A stretch of 64,000 nt of DNA from Litchfieldella anticariensis FP35 = DSM 16096 (GCF_000409775.1 NZ_KE332388.1:678777-742776); one strand, 5' to 3'; shown: positions 19,341-29,506, counted from the first letter of the stretch. Numbers and translations: made by a program. The notes: generated from the letters alone by a model not told the origin.

Positions 19341-20330
19341 TTACCAGCCCTTGGCATGTTGCTCGACGAGTTGGACCAACATATCGATATGTTCGGCACG
19401 GTCATTGAGAGCGGGGATGTAGCGGTAGGTCTTGCCACCGGCACCAAGGAAATTATCGCGATTTTCCACTTCGAGCTCCTCCAGGGTCTCGAGGCAGTCA
19501 GCGGCAAAGGCGGGGCTGATGATATCGACATGCTCGACCCCTTCTCGCCCCCAGGCCTTGAGCGTCTCGTCGGTATAAGGCTTGAGCCACTCCTCGCGAC
19601 CGAAACGTGACTGGTAACTCATCAACCAATCGTCATCGGCAAGCCCCAAGGTCTCAGCCACCAATCGACTAGTGGTTTCGCAATGACGCGGATAGGGGTC
19701 GCCTTGCTCGGCGTAACGCTTGGGAATTCCGTGATAGGAGAGCATCAGCTTGCCCTGCTCACCGCCATTGGCCTCCCAATGCTGACGAATGCTCGTAGCA
19801 AGTGCCCCAATGTAAGCAGGATGATCGTGGTAGTCGCGCACGAAGCGCAGTTCCGGCAAGTGCGGACAAGACGCCAAGGCCCGGGCTAGCCCATCAAAGA
19901 CTGCCGCGGTAGTCGAACGCGAGAATTGCGGATAAAGCGGCAGTACCAGAATGCGTTCCACGCCGGCATCGCGCAGGCGCAGCCCACTCTCACGAAGCGA
20001 GGGGCTGCCATAGGTCATGGCCAATTCCACCGGGATTGCTTCACCATAATGGTGCTCCAATGCCGCAGCCAGGGCACACTGCTGACGTCGCCCGATTGCC
20101 AGCAACGGTGAGCCTTCATCCGTCCACACTGCCTGATAGCCCTTGGCCACCCGCCCCGGGCGCAGACGCAGGATCACCCCATGCAGGATCAGCCACCACA
20201 ATGGCCGGGGAGCGTCCACGACTCGCTTGTCCCACAGGAACTCGCCAAGGTAACGGCGCACGGCTTCCGCGGTCGGTGCCTCGGGGGTGCCCAGGTTGAC
20301 CAGTAGAACACCAAAACGGGGGGGGGGCAT
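19341..20330 (-). CDS. hemH: Ferrochelatase
   Basis: Inserts Fe2+ into protoporphyrin IX, the last step of protoheme synthesis, at the inner membrane. 329 residues, standard bacterial length. Segments VLLVNLGTPEAPT, LPLYPQFSRSTTAAVFD, LMLSYHGIPKRY (with the metal-site His) and SYQSRFGREEWLKPYTDETL identify the family. ATG 20330 has AAGGA 7 bases upstream. The start codon is followed directly by ten C residues encoding three Pro and part of Arg, so slippage would shift the frame at the second codon. Heme from this enzyme could feed the cbb3 oxidase in the same window. Confidence 0.96.
   Translation of the reverse strand: MPPPRFGVLLVNLGTPEAPTAEAVRRYLGEFLWDKRVVDAPRPLWWLILHGVILRLRPGRVAKGYQAVWTDEGSPLLAIGRRQQCALAAALEHHYGEAIPVELAMTYGSPSLRESGLRLRDAGVERILVLPLYPQFSRSTTAAVFDGLARALASCPHLPELRFVRDYHDHPAYIGALATSIRQHWEANGGEQGKLMLSYHGIPKRYAEQGDPYPRHCETTSRLVAETLGLADDDWLMSYQSRFGREEWLKPYTDETLKAWGREGVEHVDIISPAFAADCLETLEELEVENRDNFLGAGGKTYRYIPALNDRAEHIDMLVQLVEQHAKGW
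20318..20327 (-). repeat. C10 homopolymer after hemH start codon
   Basis: Ten G on the plus strand, read as C10 immediately after the hemH ATG. A gain or loss of one base would abolish translation from this start. The present length is in frame. Confidence 0.95.
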
Positions 20331-20362
20331 GGAAGATTCCTTGCGCAATCAGAGACGGACGC

Positions 20363-20368
20363 ATTGTA
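20363..20368 (-). promoter_or_regulatory. Possible -10 element of hemH
   Basis: TACAAT on the minus strand about 33 bases upstream of the hemH start. No good -35 is found at 17 bp (CCTTGG at best), so this is tentative. Confidence 0.3.
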
Positions 20369-20602
20369 ACAGCCCAGACCCTGGCCCAAGGAATGAAGTG
20401 ATACTATTGCCACTATTTGTAGAACTATTGGAAAGACGTATTGATCCCAGGATCATCGTCATGATGGTGGGGCTAACCCCCTGCCGGCAAGGATGCCGTG
20501 ACGGGAGTCAGGACATGAATGCCGGGGCAAGAATAGAGCGGTTTGAGAAATGGGAAAGAGTGATCAGCGGCACCAAGTGGCAATGCTCTGAATACCAGTG
20601 GG

Positions 20603-20905
20603 TCAGAATACCAATGGCATCCGCGACGTCAGGGGAGCGTGGTAGTGCGCTTCACGACCGATCATTTCGTCGTGAGCATCATGCTGCACCAAATAGGCAC
20701 GATTGATGCCGCTGCGTTTGAGTTCGAGATAGATATCATCGAGCGTACGAAACAGCATTGGCTTGCCGCGCTGGGTCAGCATATGTCGACCACCAGTTTC
20801 ATCTTCCAGCTCGATCTGGTAACAGCGGCTGCCGGCATGTGTGATCACACGAATCTCGAAGTTATCGTCTTCACTGACAAAGGCCTTGAATTCATGAAGT
20901 TCCAT
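20603..20905 (-). CDS. Small DUF6482-like protein
   Basis: 100 residues from ATG 20905, which has GGGAGGA about 6 bases upstream; the open frame extends further but without features. It reads as a compact alpha/beta protein (EIRVITHAGSRCYQIELED, MLTQRGKPMLFRTLDDIYLE, LKRSGINRAYLVQHDAHDEM). It resembles the DUF6482 family of small proteins found in Pseudomonas and Halomonas; I judged this by eye only. No signal peptide or membrane segment. Function unknown. Confidence 0.75.
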   Translation of the reverse strand: MELHEFKAFVSEDDNFEIRVITHAGSRCYQIELEDETGGRHMLTQRGKPMLFRTLDDIYLELKRSGINRAYLVQHDAHDEMIGREAHYHAPLTSRMPLVF

Positions 20906-20939
20906 GGCGTCCTCCCGGATACTCCTGTCGATATGACTA

Positions 20940-20980
20940 GGGCACAGCCTGGCTGTGCCCTGTGACGATGCAAAGTCACA
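20940..20980. promoter_or_regulatory. Hairpin and inverted repeat upstream of DUF6482 gene
   Basis: Two adjacent symmetric elements lie 35-75 bases upstream of the start: a perfect stem GGGCACAGCC/GGCTGTGCCC (20940-20960), then TGTGAC-N8-GTCACA (20961-20980). Neither has a T-run, so a regulator site or 5' leader structure is more likely than a terminator. The spacing is too wide for a standard CRP/Vfr site (N6). Confidence 0.4.
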
Positions 20981-21116
20981 ATGATTTAGGTTTTGTGACA
21001 GTTTCCATCCATCGATGGTTCCGCAAGATGCCAATTGCCGTCATCTCGAAACGACTCACCGCACAGAGCGTAGACAACACTTCCCTGCCAGTATTCGTCC
21101 GTTTCTCTCTTACTGC

Positions 21117-21404
21117 CTACTGGTAGCTGGAGGGGTCGATAGCCTTGCCCAGGGAATTGCGGTCAACCCATTTACCGGCCTTGGTTTCCCGATACCGGAA
21201 CACCACCCGATCACCGACCTGCACCGGGATCTCGGCTTCTTCGGTCTGATAGCTGTACGTTTCGCCGTCGACCACCAGCCGATAGCGATAAAGGTCCGGC
21301 ATGCCGAGCCATTCCTTGAATGGGCCTTCGCGCTCGACTTCCTGCAGCTCCCCTCTAGCCTCCAGCTTGGGAGTGCGCTTGCCGCGTCGGAATCCGCCTG
21401 CCAT
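21117..21404 (-). CDS. Hypothetical small basic protein
   Basis: 95 residues. Starts MAGGFRRGKRTPKLEARGEL and contains YRLVVDGETYSY and VQVGDRVVFRYRETKAGKWVD, suggesting a small beta-barrel (OB- or SH3-like) fold. Preceded by GGAGAGGA-like bases just upstream of the ATG. No signal peptide, no membrane helix. Function not recognised. It is monocistronic in appearance, between the DUF6482 gene and a long-hairpin repeat. Confidence 0.7.
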   Translation of the reverse strand: MAGGFRRGKRTPKLEARGELQEVEREGPFKEWLGMPDLYRYRLVVDGETYSYQTEEAEIPVQVGDRVVFRYRETKAGKWVDRNSLGKAIDPSSYQ

Positions 21405-21430
21405 ATCCTCTCCTTTCGATACTGGTGTTG

Positions 21431-21574
21431 AGAGGGTGTTTACAAACTACTGCGCTTGACCATGCTGTGTTGAAATCAACCTCAAAATGCTCATTTACAA
21501 GCCCGTAAACTCCGCTTTTTTCGGCTGATTTCGCCTTGCCTGGCCATCGCTCGTCACTTTTGTAATCACCCTCT
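21431..21574. repeat. Long-hairpin MITE-like element
   Basis: 144 bp bounded by inverted repeats: AGAGGGTGTTTACAAA at the left and TTTGTAATCACCCTCT at the right (15 of 16 positions pair). Nested inside are GAAATCAACC (21472-21481) with GGCTGATTTC (21523-21532), and TTTAC/GTAAA (21494-21509), so the whole unit folds into one long interrupted hairpin. It encodes no transposase. No clear target duplication is seen. It lies between dnaB (minus, ends 21645) and the 95-residue gene. Confidence 0.7.
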
Positions 21575-21644
21575 GGGGGCGGCATTATAAGCCCCGTACG
21601 ATCAGGCTCAAGCTCGTACAATCAGGCAACCCCGTCGAGGCCGC

Positions 21645-23033
21645 TCACTCGCCAAAGTGCTGACCGTAGCTATCCGGGGCCAAGTCCTCGAAGCGCGTGT
21701 ACTTGCCAATGAACGCCATATGTACGGTACCGATCGGCCCGTTACGCTGCTTACCGATGATCAGTTCGGCCAGGCCCTGATTGTCGGGGTTATCGGGATT
21801 ATAGACCTCGTCGCGATAGACGAAGGCAATAAGGTCGGCATCCTGCTCGATAGCCCCCGACTCCCGCAGGTCCGACATGACCGGGCGTTTGTTGGGACGT
21901 TGCTCCAAGGAACGGTTGAGCTGCGACAAGGCGACGACCGGACAACCGAACTCCTTGGCCAGACCCTTGAGCGAGCGAGAAATCTCGGAGATCTCCCCGG
22001 TACGGTTCTCTGAGAAACCCGGTATCTGCATGAGCTGCAGATAGTCGATCATGATCAGGCCCATGTTGCCGTGCTCACGAACGACACGACGCACTCGCGA
22101 GCGCATTTCGTTGGGTGACAGCGCGGCGGTGTCGTCAATGAACAACTGCTTGTCCTTGAGCAAATTGACCGCCGAGGTCAACCGCGGCCAATCCTCATCC
22201 TCGAGTTGGCCGGTACGCACACGAGTCTGGTCGATACGTCCTAACGAAGAGAGCATACGCAGCATCAGCGCCTCGGCGGGCATTTCCATCGAGAACACCA
22301 TCACCGGTTTGTCGCTCGAAATCACCGCATGCTCGACCACGTTCATGGCGAATGTGGTCTTACCCATCGACGGGCGTCCGGCAATGATCACCAGATCCGA
22401 GGGCTGCAAGCCCGACGTCATGTCGTCCAGATCGCGGAAGCCGGTGGAAAGCCCGGTCATCTCGCCCTGCATGTTGAACAGTTCATCGATACGGTCCACT
22501 GCCTTGGCAAGCAGCTCGCTCATACCGACGGGCCCGCCGGTCTTGGGGCGTTCCTCACTGATCTGGAACACCAGCCGCTCGGCCTCGTTGACCAACTCGT
22601 CAGCAGGGCGTCCCTGGGGACTGAACGCGCTCTCGGCCACTTGATTGGCCGCCTGGATCAGCTTGCGCAGCGTAGCCCGTTCGCGAACGATATCGGCATA
22701 GGCGCGGATATTGCTCGCCGAAGGGGTGTTACGCGCCAGTTCAGCTAGATAGGCCAGCCCTCCCACCGTATCGAGTTGATCGCGATTTTCCAGGGCCTCG
22801 GAGAGCGTCACCACATCCAGGGGATGGCTGCCTTCAGCCAGTGACTGCATGACATTGAAGACCAGGCGATGCTCGTAGCGATAGAAATCGCCGGGTGTCA
22901 GGCGCTCGGAGACGGTGTCCCAGGCCTGGTTATCGAGCATCAGCCCACCGAGCACTGACTGCTCGGCCTCCAGAGAATGCGGCGGCACTTTCAGTGCGGC
23001 AGTTTCCTGATCGAGCTCGACGGATTCGTTCAT
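21645..23033 (-). CDS. dnaB: Replicative DNA helicase DnaB
   Basis: Hexameric 5'-3' helicase of the replication fork. 462 residues from ATG 23033 (MNESVELDQET); a longer open frame upstream lacks similarity. N-terminal DnaB domain (PHSLEAEQSVLGGLM), then the RecA-like domain with Walker A GRPSMGKTTFAMN, Walker B LIMIDYLQLM and the EISRSLKGLAKE/ALSQLNRSLEQRPNKRP region. No intein. Upstream on the minus strand is the porin gene; the hairpin at 23121-23146 separates them. Confidence 0.97.
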   Translation of the reverse strand: MNESVELDQETAALKVPPHSLEAEQSVLGGLMLDNQAWDTVSERLTPGDFYRYEHRLVFNVMQSLAEGSHPLDVVTLSEALENRDQLDTVGGLAYLAELARNTPSASNIRAYADIVRERATLRKLIQAANQVAESAFSPQGRPADELVNEAERLVFQISEERPKTGGPVGMSELLAKAVDRIDELFNMQGEMTGLSTGFRDLDDMTSGLQPSDLVIIAGRPSMGKTTFAMNVVEHAVISSDKPVMVFSMEMPAEALMLRMLSSLGRIDQTRVRTGQLEDEDWPRLTSAVNLLKDKQLFIDDTAALSPNEMRSRVRRVVREHGNMGLIMIDYLQLMQIPGFSENRTGEISEISRSLKGLAKEFGCPVVALSQLNRSLEQRPNKRPVMSDLRESGAIEQDADLIAFVYRDEVYNPDNPDNQGLAELIIGKQRNGPIGTVHMAFIGKYTRFEDLAPDSYGQHFGE

Positions 23034-23115
23034 GGCGGCCTGGGACCTTCGACAAAACGGGAAGCGGGCCCATTCTACCCCATCAGCCCGCTGCACCCTA
23101 TGCCGAGCCAACATG

Positions 23116-23146
23116 AAAATCCCCGTGGGCAGCGATGCCCACGGGG
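23116..23146 (-). terminator. Rho-independent terminator of porin gene
   Basis: CCCCGTGGGC and GCCCACGGGG form a perfect 10-bp stem with a 6-base loop (23121-23146). On the minus strand it is followed by ATTTTC. It lies 85 bp beyond the porin stop codon and before dnaB; AAAA on the other side makes it potentially bidirectional. Confidence 0.85.
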
Positions 23147-23231
23147 AAAAGATCGAAACGGTGTGCTCAGTATCCCCGACCGTCGCGACACAGCCGGGAC
23201 ACCGTTACTCTTAGTATGGTCCGAATTTGAA

Positions 23232-24827
<1,596 letters not shown>

Positions 24828-24887
24828 TCATCTCTCCGGCATCCGACGTGGTGGAATCGCGACTTGGCGACTCGACGTCAACAGAAA

Positions 24888-24901
24888 CTTAATCGTTTAA
24901 G
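24888..24901. promoter_or_regulatory. LacI-type operator copy 2, porin upstream
   Basis: Second exact copy of CTTAATCGTTTAAG, 113 bp from the first. Two identical sites at about eleven helical turns suggest DNA looping. It lies 66 bp past the end of the lactonase gene. Confidence 0.7.
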
Positions 24902-24967
24902 GACGTGATCGCAAAAAGAAAACCGTAATATTACTACCAATGTCTAATTATTAGATATAAGCACAAC

Positions 24968-25846
24968 TCATTTGAGACGTAATGGCATCTCAGCCAAGCC
25001 CGGCGTCGCCAGCACGGCTTCAAACAAGTTACCAGCCATGCGATCGCCCTGACGCCGGGCAGCATCCATCCCCTCTCGCGCGGTGGTAATGTACAGCCGA
25101 TCGAGGCGTTCACCACCGAAGGCGGGGCAGGAAGGTTGCGAGGTGGGTAAGTGAATTTCAGCGACCACGCGGGCATCCGGTGTCAGGCGCACCACCTTGC
25201 CAGCCCCCCATAGCGCTAGCCACATGGCACCGTCGCGGTCGATTACCGCGCCATCGGGGCTGCCTCCCCATTGGGTACAGTCAAGCCAAGGAATCGGTTC
25301 ACCGAGCGGCCACCCCTCATGGTCCAGAGCCCAACAGTAGACGATATCTCGCGCGGTATCGGCGAAATAGGCACGCTCGCCAAGAGGTGAAAAGCAGATG
25401 GCATTGGGAATGGTAAGGCCGTCACGCAGTTTGACCAGTTCCCCACGATGCAGGCGATACAGACTACCGGCACCCGCTTCGGCGGCCTTGCCCATACTGG
25501 AGAGCCACAGGCTCCCATGTCGGTCGACACGCCCATCGTTGGAGCGAGTGACAGGATTGTCGGCTTCGAAGTCCATCAAATGCGTGCGTGAGCCACGGAA
25601 CGGATCGAACCGTTCCAGAGAGTTCTCGCCGACGATCAACAAGTCGCCTCCTTCCAGCGGCGCTGCCAGGGAAATATAGTGACCGAAATCCAGGTGGCCA
25701 TTATCGCCGCTAGCTGGAGTCAACCAATGCAACCGCCCGGCCAGAATGTCACACCAATAGAGCCGGCCGCTATCGGCGTGCCATTGGGGTCCCTCTCCTA
25801 ACTCACAGCCACAAGCCAGGGCCTGACTTGCTTCGTGTCGCTTCAT
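24968..25846 (-). CDS. SMP-30/gluconolactonase family lactonase
   Basis: 292 residues from ATG 25846; a longer frame to 25870 is less likely. A six-bladed propeller family: CELGEGPQWHADSGRLYWCDI carries the metal-binding Glu, and RSNDGRVDRHGSLWLSSMG and GSPDGAVIDRDGAMWLALW carry the Asn/Asp ligands and family motifs. Its start overlaps the dgoA stop by 4 bp, so it belongs to the dgo operon. From that context it probably hydrolyses D-galactonolactone to galactonate. Confidence 0.9.
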   Translation of the reverse strand: MKRHEASQALACGCELGEGPQWHADSGRLYWCDILAGRLHWLTPASGDNGHLDFGHYISLAAPLEGGDLLIVGENSLERFDPFRGSRTHLMDFEADNPVTRSNDGRVDRHGSLWLSSMGKAAEAGAGSLYRLHRGELVKLRDGLTIPNAICFSPLGERAYFADTARDIVYCWALDHEGWPLGEPIPWLDCTQWGGSPDGAVIDRDGAMWLALWGAGKVVRLTPDARVVAEIHLPTSQPSCPAFGGERLDRLYITTAREGMDAARRQGDRMAGNLFEAVLATPGLAEMPLRLK

Positions 25847-26454
25847 GCCTTCTCTCCAGCACTCTGCCAAGCGGCTACCAGTTTACGGGCCTTGGCGCCG
25901 ACTTCCGCGGCACTGCGCCCAGGCTTGTAAAGTGCGCTGCCAAGCCCGGCGCCATCCACACCCGCGGCTCGCCACTCGGTGAAGTTACCGGTATCGATAC
26001 CACCGACGGCGTAAAGTTCAGTACCCGAAGGCAGCACGGCACGCACCGCTTTCATGCCTTCAATGCCGACCTGTATCGCAGGAAATAGCTTGAGCCCACT
26101 GGCACCAGCGTCCAGAGCATCGAAAGCCTCGGAGGGAGTGACGATCCCCGGCAGTGACACCATGTCCAGGCGCCGGCTCTCTTCGATCACAGTGGGTCGG
26201 CAGTTGGGCGAGACGATCAACCGCCCCCCAGCAGCGTGCACTTCACGCACTTGGGAAACGTACAGCACGGTGCCAGCACCAATCAGCGCGCGTTCGCCAA
26301 GCGCTTCGCTCAAGCGACGAATGCTTTCCAGCGGTTCAGGCGAGTTGAGGGGCACCTCAATACGTTCGATGCCGGCTTCGAGCAGTGCCTCACCAACGTC
26401 GACGACCTCGTCCGGGGTGATACCACGCAAAATACCAATCAGGGGAAGAGACAT
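25843..26454 (-). CDS. dgoA: 2-dehydro-3-deoxy-6-phosphogalactonate aldolase
   Basis: Class I aldolase that splits 2-keto-3-deoxy-6-phosphogalactonate into pyruvate and glyceraldehyde 3-phosphate. 203 residues from ATG 26454 (GGAG 7 bases upstream). Catalytic segments: IERIEVPLNSPEP with the Glu, IGAGTVL, LIVSPNC, and GASGLKLFPA with the Schiff-base Lys. GILRGITPDE at the N terminus matches DgoA rather than Eda. It stands alone here, not fused to DgoD, and lies between dgoK and the lactonase. Confidence 0.94.
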   Translation of the reverse strand: MSLPLIGILRGITPDEVVDVGEALLEAGIERIEVPLNSPEPLESIRRLSEALGERALIGAGTVLYVSQVREVHAAGGRLIVSPNCRPTVIEESRRLDMVSLPGIVTPSEAFDALDAGASGLKLFPAIQVGIEGMKAVRAVLPSGTELYAVGGIDTGNFTEWRAAGVDGAGLGSALYKPGRSAAEVGAKARKLVAAWQSAGEKA

Positions 26455-26466
26455 CCGAGACTCCAT

Positions 26467-27432
26467 TCAATTACGGTTGAGGGTACCTCTGGCCAGCGCG
26501 AGGCCAGCCAGCACCGCCCGTTCGCTGTCGATGACTCGGCTGGGGTGGCCCAAGGTTTCCAGCGCCAGGGCATATCGGTGACACAACGACTTGGCGCCGA
26601 TCAGACACACTCGCTCATTCTCGTCCACCCCATCGAGGGCACCCGCCAGTTCGAGACCGATCATCAGCCCGGAAAGGCGTGCCGCCAGGCACGCTCCACG
26701 GACCTCTCCAGCCGGCAGCCGTTCGTCAAGTAAATCGCCGGCTCTAATGCCGAACAACCACTGGGTAACACGTGCCGGCTTAATGCTGACGTCGCGTACC
26801 GCGGTCACAAAAGCCTCTCGACATGCAGTATCCGCAAGGTCGTCCTCACGCAGCGAATGCGACAGTACCGACTGGTGGGCCAACAGGCGGTAGAGTTCAC
26901 CCGTCATGAAGGTTTGGAAATCCTGCAGCTCTCCTGTGACGAGACGCGCCCACTTGGCATGGGTGCCAGGCAGACAGACCCGACCCGTGAATTCCGGCTC
27001 ATGGGCTACCAAGCCAGCGAGTTGGGTCTCTTCACCACGCATTACGTCGAATTCGCGCCCCGTTTCGTCGTAACGCTGGCAGAGGCCCGGCAACAGGCGA
27101 ACTCGCAAACGCGGGTCCTGAACCGGCGGCGCAACCGCTCCTTCGGCCAAGGCCTCCAGTCGAGCAGGAACCGCCAGATAGGGCGCTTCCCGCCAGCCCT
27201 GTCGAGCCCCGGCCATGCCGCAGACGATCACATCCACTTGACCATCACTCATTAGCCAATCGCCCACGACATCCAGCAGGGCCGCCTCATATTGCGTCGA
27301 GGTCAGACCCAGCATGCCCCGCTCCGTGCCACGATGAGCCAGTACCTCATCGGCATCGCTCATGGTCCAGACGCGTAGATTGCTCGAGCCCCAGTCCACG
27401 GCGATCCACGCCAGGCGCTTATGAGTGGTCAT
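26467..27432 (-). CDS. dgoK: 2-dehydro-3-deoxygalactonokinase
   Basis: Phosphorylates 2-keto-3-deoxygalactonate at C6. 321 residues from ATG 27432 (GGGAGA 5 bases upstream). VDWGSSNLRVW at the N terminus, RGMLGL, CGMAGARQGW, FDVMRGEETQ, CLPGTHAKW and FMTGELYRLL are all DgoK family segments. It follows dgoD with only 11 bp between them. Confidence 0.95.
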   Translation of the reverse strand: MTTHKRLAWIAVDWGSSNLRVWTMSDADEVLAHRGTERGMLGLTSTQYEAALLDVVGDWLMSDGQVDVIVCGMAGARQGWREAPYLAVPARLEALAEGAVAPPVQDPRLRVRLLPGLCQRYDETGREFDVMRGEETQLAGLVAHEPEFTGRVCLPGTHAKWARLVTGELQDFQTFMTGELYRLLAHQSVLSHSLREDDLADTACREAFVTAVRDVSIKPARVTQWLFGIRAGDLLDERLPAGEVRGACLAARLSGLMIGLELAGALDGVDENERVCLIGAKSLCHRYALALETLGHPSRVIDSERAVLAGLALARGTLNRN

Positions 27433-27443
27433 ACTTGTCTCCC

Positions 27444-28592
27444 TCACCATTCGGCGATCGAGCCGTCTTCGTGGGTCCACACCGGATTGCGCCAACGATG
27501 CCCCACCTTGGCTCGCTCCTCGACGAAGCTTTCATCGATCTCGACCCCCAACCCTGGCCCCTGGGGAATGGCACAGAAGCCGTCCTCGATCCTGAGCGCG
27601 CTCTTGTCGACAAGATAGTCGAGCACATCGTTATCCTGGTTGTAGTGGATGCCCATGCTCTGTTCCTGGATGAAAGCGTTATGGCACACCGCATCCAGTT
27701 GCAGCGAGGCAGCCAGGGTCAGAGGGCCAAGCGGGCAGTGCGGGGCGAGAGCCACATCGTGGGCCGATGCCAGGGCGGCAATCTTCAGTCCCTCGCTGAT
27801 ACCACCACAATGCGACAGGTCCGGTTGCACCACGTCAACCATGCCGTCACGCAGCAAGTCACGGAATTCGAAGCGGGTGTGCAGTCGCTCCCCCGTAGCG
27901 ATGGGATAGCCAAGTCCACCAGCGATCTGCGTCAGACACGGTAAGTGTTCCGGTGCCACCGGCTCCTCGACGAACATGGGATGAAACGGTTCCAATTCAC
28001 GCAGCAAAGCCTTGGCCATGGGTCGATGCACGCGGCCATGAAAGTCGATACCGATCCCCACATCCGGCCCCACTGCTTCGCGAGCCTCGGCTACACGCGC
28101 CACGGCATCATCGATTTTCTGGTGCGAATCGACGATCGCCAGCTCCGGAGTACCATTCATCTTGAAGGCGGTGAAGCCCTGGTCGACCAGCGCCTTGGCC
28201 CCAGCACCCACGTCGCTGGGGCGGTCGCCACCCGTCCAGGCATACATACGCATCTTGTCGCGTACCGCGCCACCCAGCAGTTGATGGACGGGCACCCCGA
28301 GGTCACGCCCCTTGAGATCCCACAACGCCTGGTCGATCCCGGCAATGGCCGACATCAGGATCGGTCCACCACGGTAGAAGCCGGCACGGTAGAGGGTATT
28401 CCACAAATGCTCGATACGATGCGGGTCCTGACCGACCAGATAGTCGGCTAATTCATGCACGGCGGCCTCCACGGTCGCAGCGCGCCCTTCGATAACCGGC
28501 TCCCCCCAGCCGTAACAGCCCTCGTCGGTTTCGATCTTGAGAAACAGCCAGCGTGGTGGGATTTGCCAGGTCCTGAGACGAGTGATTTTCAT
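27444..28592 (-). CDS. dgoD: D-galactonate dehydratase
   Basis: Enolase-superfamily enzyme converting D-galactonate to 2-keto-3-deoxygalactonate with Mg2+. 382 residues, full length, and very close to E. coli DgoD by eye throughout ([71 protein letters not shown], and the ending [11 protein letters not shown]). DFHGR and the EEP segment hold metal and acid-base residues; HCPLGP holds the catalytic His. Start overlaps the dgoR stop by 4 bp. Confidence 0.97.
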   Translation of the reverse strand: MKITRLRTWQIPPRWLFLKIETDEGCYGWGEPVIEGRAATVEAAVHELADYLVGQDPHRIEHLWNTLYRAGFYRGGPILMSAIAGIDQALWDLKGRDLGVPVHQLLGGAVRDKMRMYAWTGGDRPSDVGAGAKALVDQGFTAFKMNGTPELAIVDSHQKIDDAVARVAEAREAVGPDVGIGIDFHGRVHRPMAKALLRELEPFHPMFVEEPVAPEHLPCLTQIAGGLGYPIATGERLHTRFEFRDLLRDGMVDVVQPDLSHCGGISEGLKIAALASAHDVALAPHCPLGPLTLAASLQLDAVCHNAFIQEQSMGIHYNQDNDVLDYLVDKSALRIEDGFCAIPQGPGLGVEIDESFVEERAKVGHRWRNPVWTHEDGSIAEW

Positions 28593-29383
28593 AGGCTGGG
28601 TCCTTGTGGTTGAGGAATTGAGGAAGACATCTCGGTAGCATCCGATGCCAGACCTAAATCGATAGCCGTGCGCTCGAGCACCTGCGCTGCCGCCAGGCGA
28701 GCCGTTCGAGGCTGGCGCAGGCGTATCGCCTCCATCACCCGTCGATGGCGTTCGAGACTATCTTCCAGGGCATTCGCCTGATGCTGTGAGTGTTGAATCA
28801 AGGCAATGATCGAGGGGCGAAGCAAATGCCCCATCTGGCGCCACACAAGATTGTGGCTGGCACGGTAGATGGCAGCATGAAAGGCCACGTCGTGTTCGGC
28901 GTGCTCGTTGCTGCGTGAAGGGTCCCCCGCACTATCGCGCATGCCATGCAAGGCACGCTCCAGGCGCGCCAGATCCTCGGCATCGGCAGCCAATGCGGCA
29001 AGCTCAGCCACATGCGGCTCAGCCGACAGCCGGAAGGCAAATATCTCGCGCATCAATTGCGGGTGCGGCGCCTCGAGCCCTGTCATCCAGACACTCATCT
29101 GAGGGTCGAGCAGGTGCCAATCACCGATCTCGCGGACCCAGGAGCCACGGCCGGCACTGCGCTCGATCAAGCCGGCACTGGTCAGACTAGCCAGGGCATT
29201 GCGCACCAGATTGCGGCTGGCATCGAAATGTCGGCACAAGTCCAGTTCACGGGGGAATCCATCACCAGGCCTCCATTGCCCTGAGAGAATGCCCCGTGCC
29301 AGCACTGTGGCCAATTCTCTGGCATCAGCATCAGGCGACAAGGTAAACATGGAAGACAGAGGCATGACATCCAATCTCTTCAT
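28589..29383 (-). CDS. dgoR: GntR/FadR-family regulator DgoR-like
   Basis: 264 residues: an N-terminal winged helix ([17 protein letters not shown], then [29 protein letters not shown]) and a C-terminal FCD ligand-binding domain with His/Asp metal-site pattern ([16 protein letters not shown]). The place at the head of dgoDKA is that of E. coli DgoR, a repressor released by galactonate. Start is taken as ATG 29383; ATG 29365 is possible. A perfect palindrome inside its promoter spacer suggests autorepression. Confidence 0.9.
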   Translation of the reverse strand: MKRLDVMPLSSMFTLSPDADARELATVLARGILSGQWRPGDGFPRELDLCRHFDASRNLVRNALASLTSAGLIERSAGRGSWVREIGDWHLLDPQMSVWMTGLEAPHPQLMREIFAFRLSAEPHVAELAALAADAEDLARLERALHGMRDSAGDPSRSNEHAEHDVAFHAAIYRASHNLVWRQMGHLLRPSIIALIQHSQHQANALEDSLERHRRVMEAIRLRQPRTARLAAAQVLERTAIDLGLASDATEMSSSIPQPQGPSL

Positions 29384-29413
29384 GAATCAAGCATAAATAC
29401 ATTTGTCAGATAA

Positions 29414-29442
29414 ATACTAGAAAATGTCAGACATTTAAGCAA
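29414..29442 (-). promoter_or_regulatory. dgo operon promoter with operator in the spacer
   Basis: On the minus strand TTGCTT (29437-29442) and TAGTAT (29414-29419) are separated by exactly 17 bp. The spacer holds the perfect palindrome AAATGTC-A-GACATTT (29422-29436), which has the TGTC/GACA core usual for FadR-type GntR operators. A weaker copy (TTGTCAGATAA-like) covers 29401-29415 at the expected transcription start. Binding at either would block RNA polymerase. Confidence 0.75.
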
Positions 29443-29445
29443 GCC

Positions 29446-29477
29446 AAAAAAAGCGCAAGGAGTCAGACTCCTTGCGC
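29446..29477 (-). terminator. Rho-independent terminator of rpsF-rplI operon
   Basis: GCGCAAGGAGT/ACTCCTTGCGC form an 11-bp or longer stem with a 3-base loop; on the minus strand it is followed by seven T. It lies 29 bp after the rplI stop and only 3 bp before the -35 of the dgo promoter. Confidence 0.9.
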
Positions 29478-29506
29478 CCTTCGTTGCGTCAAATGACGAT
29501 CACGGC

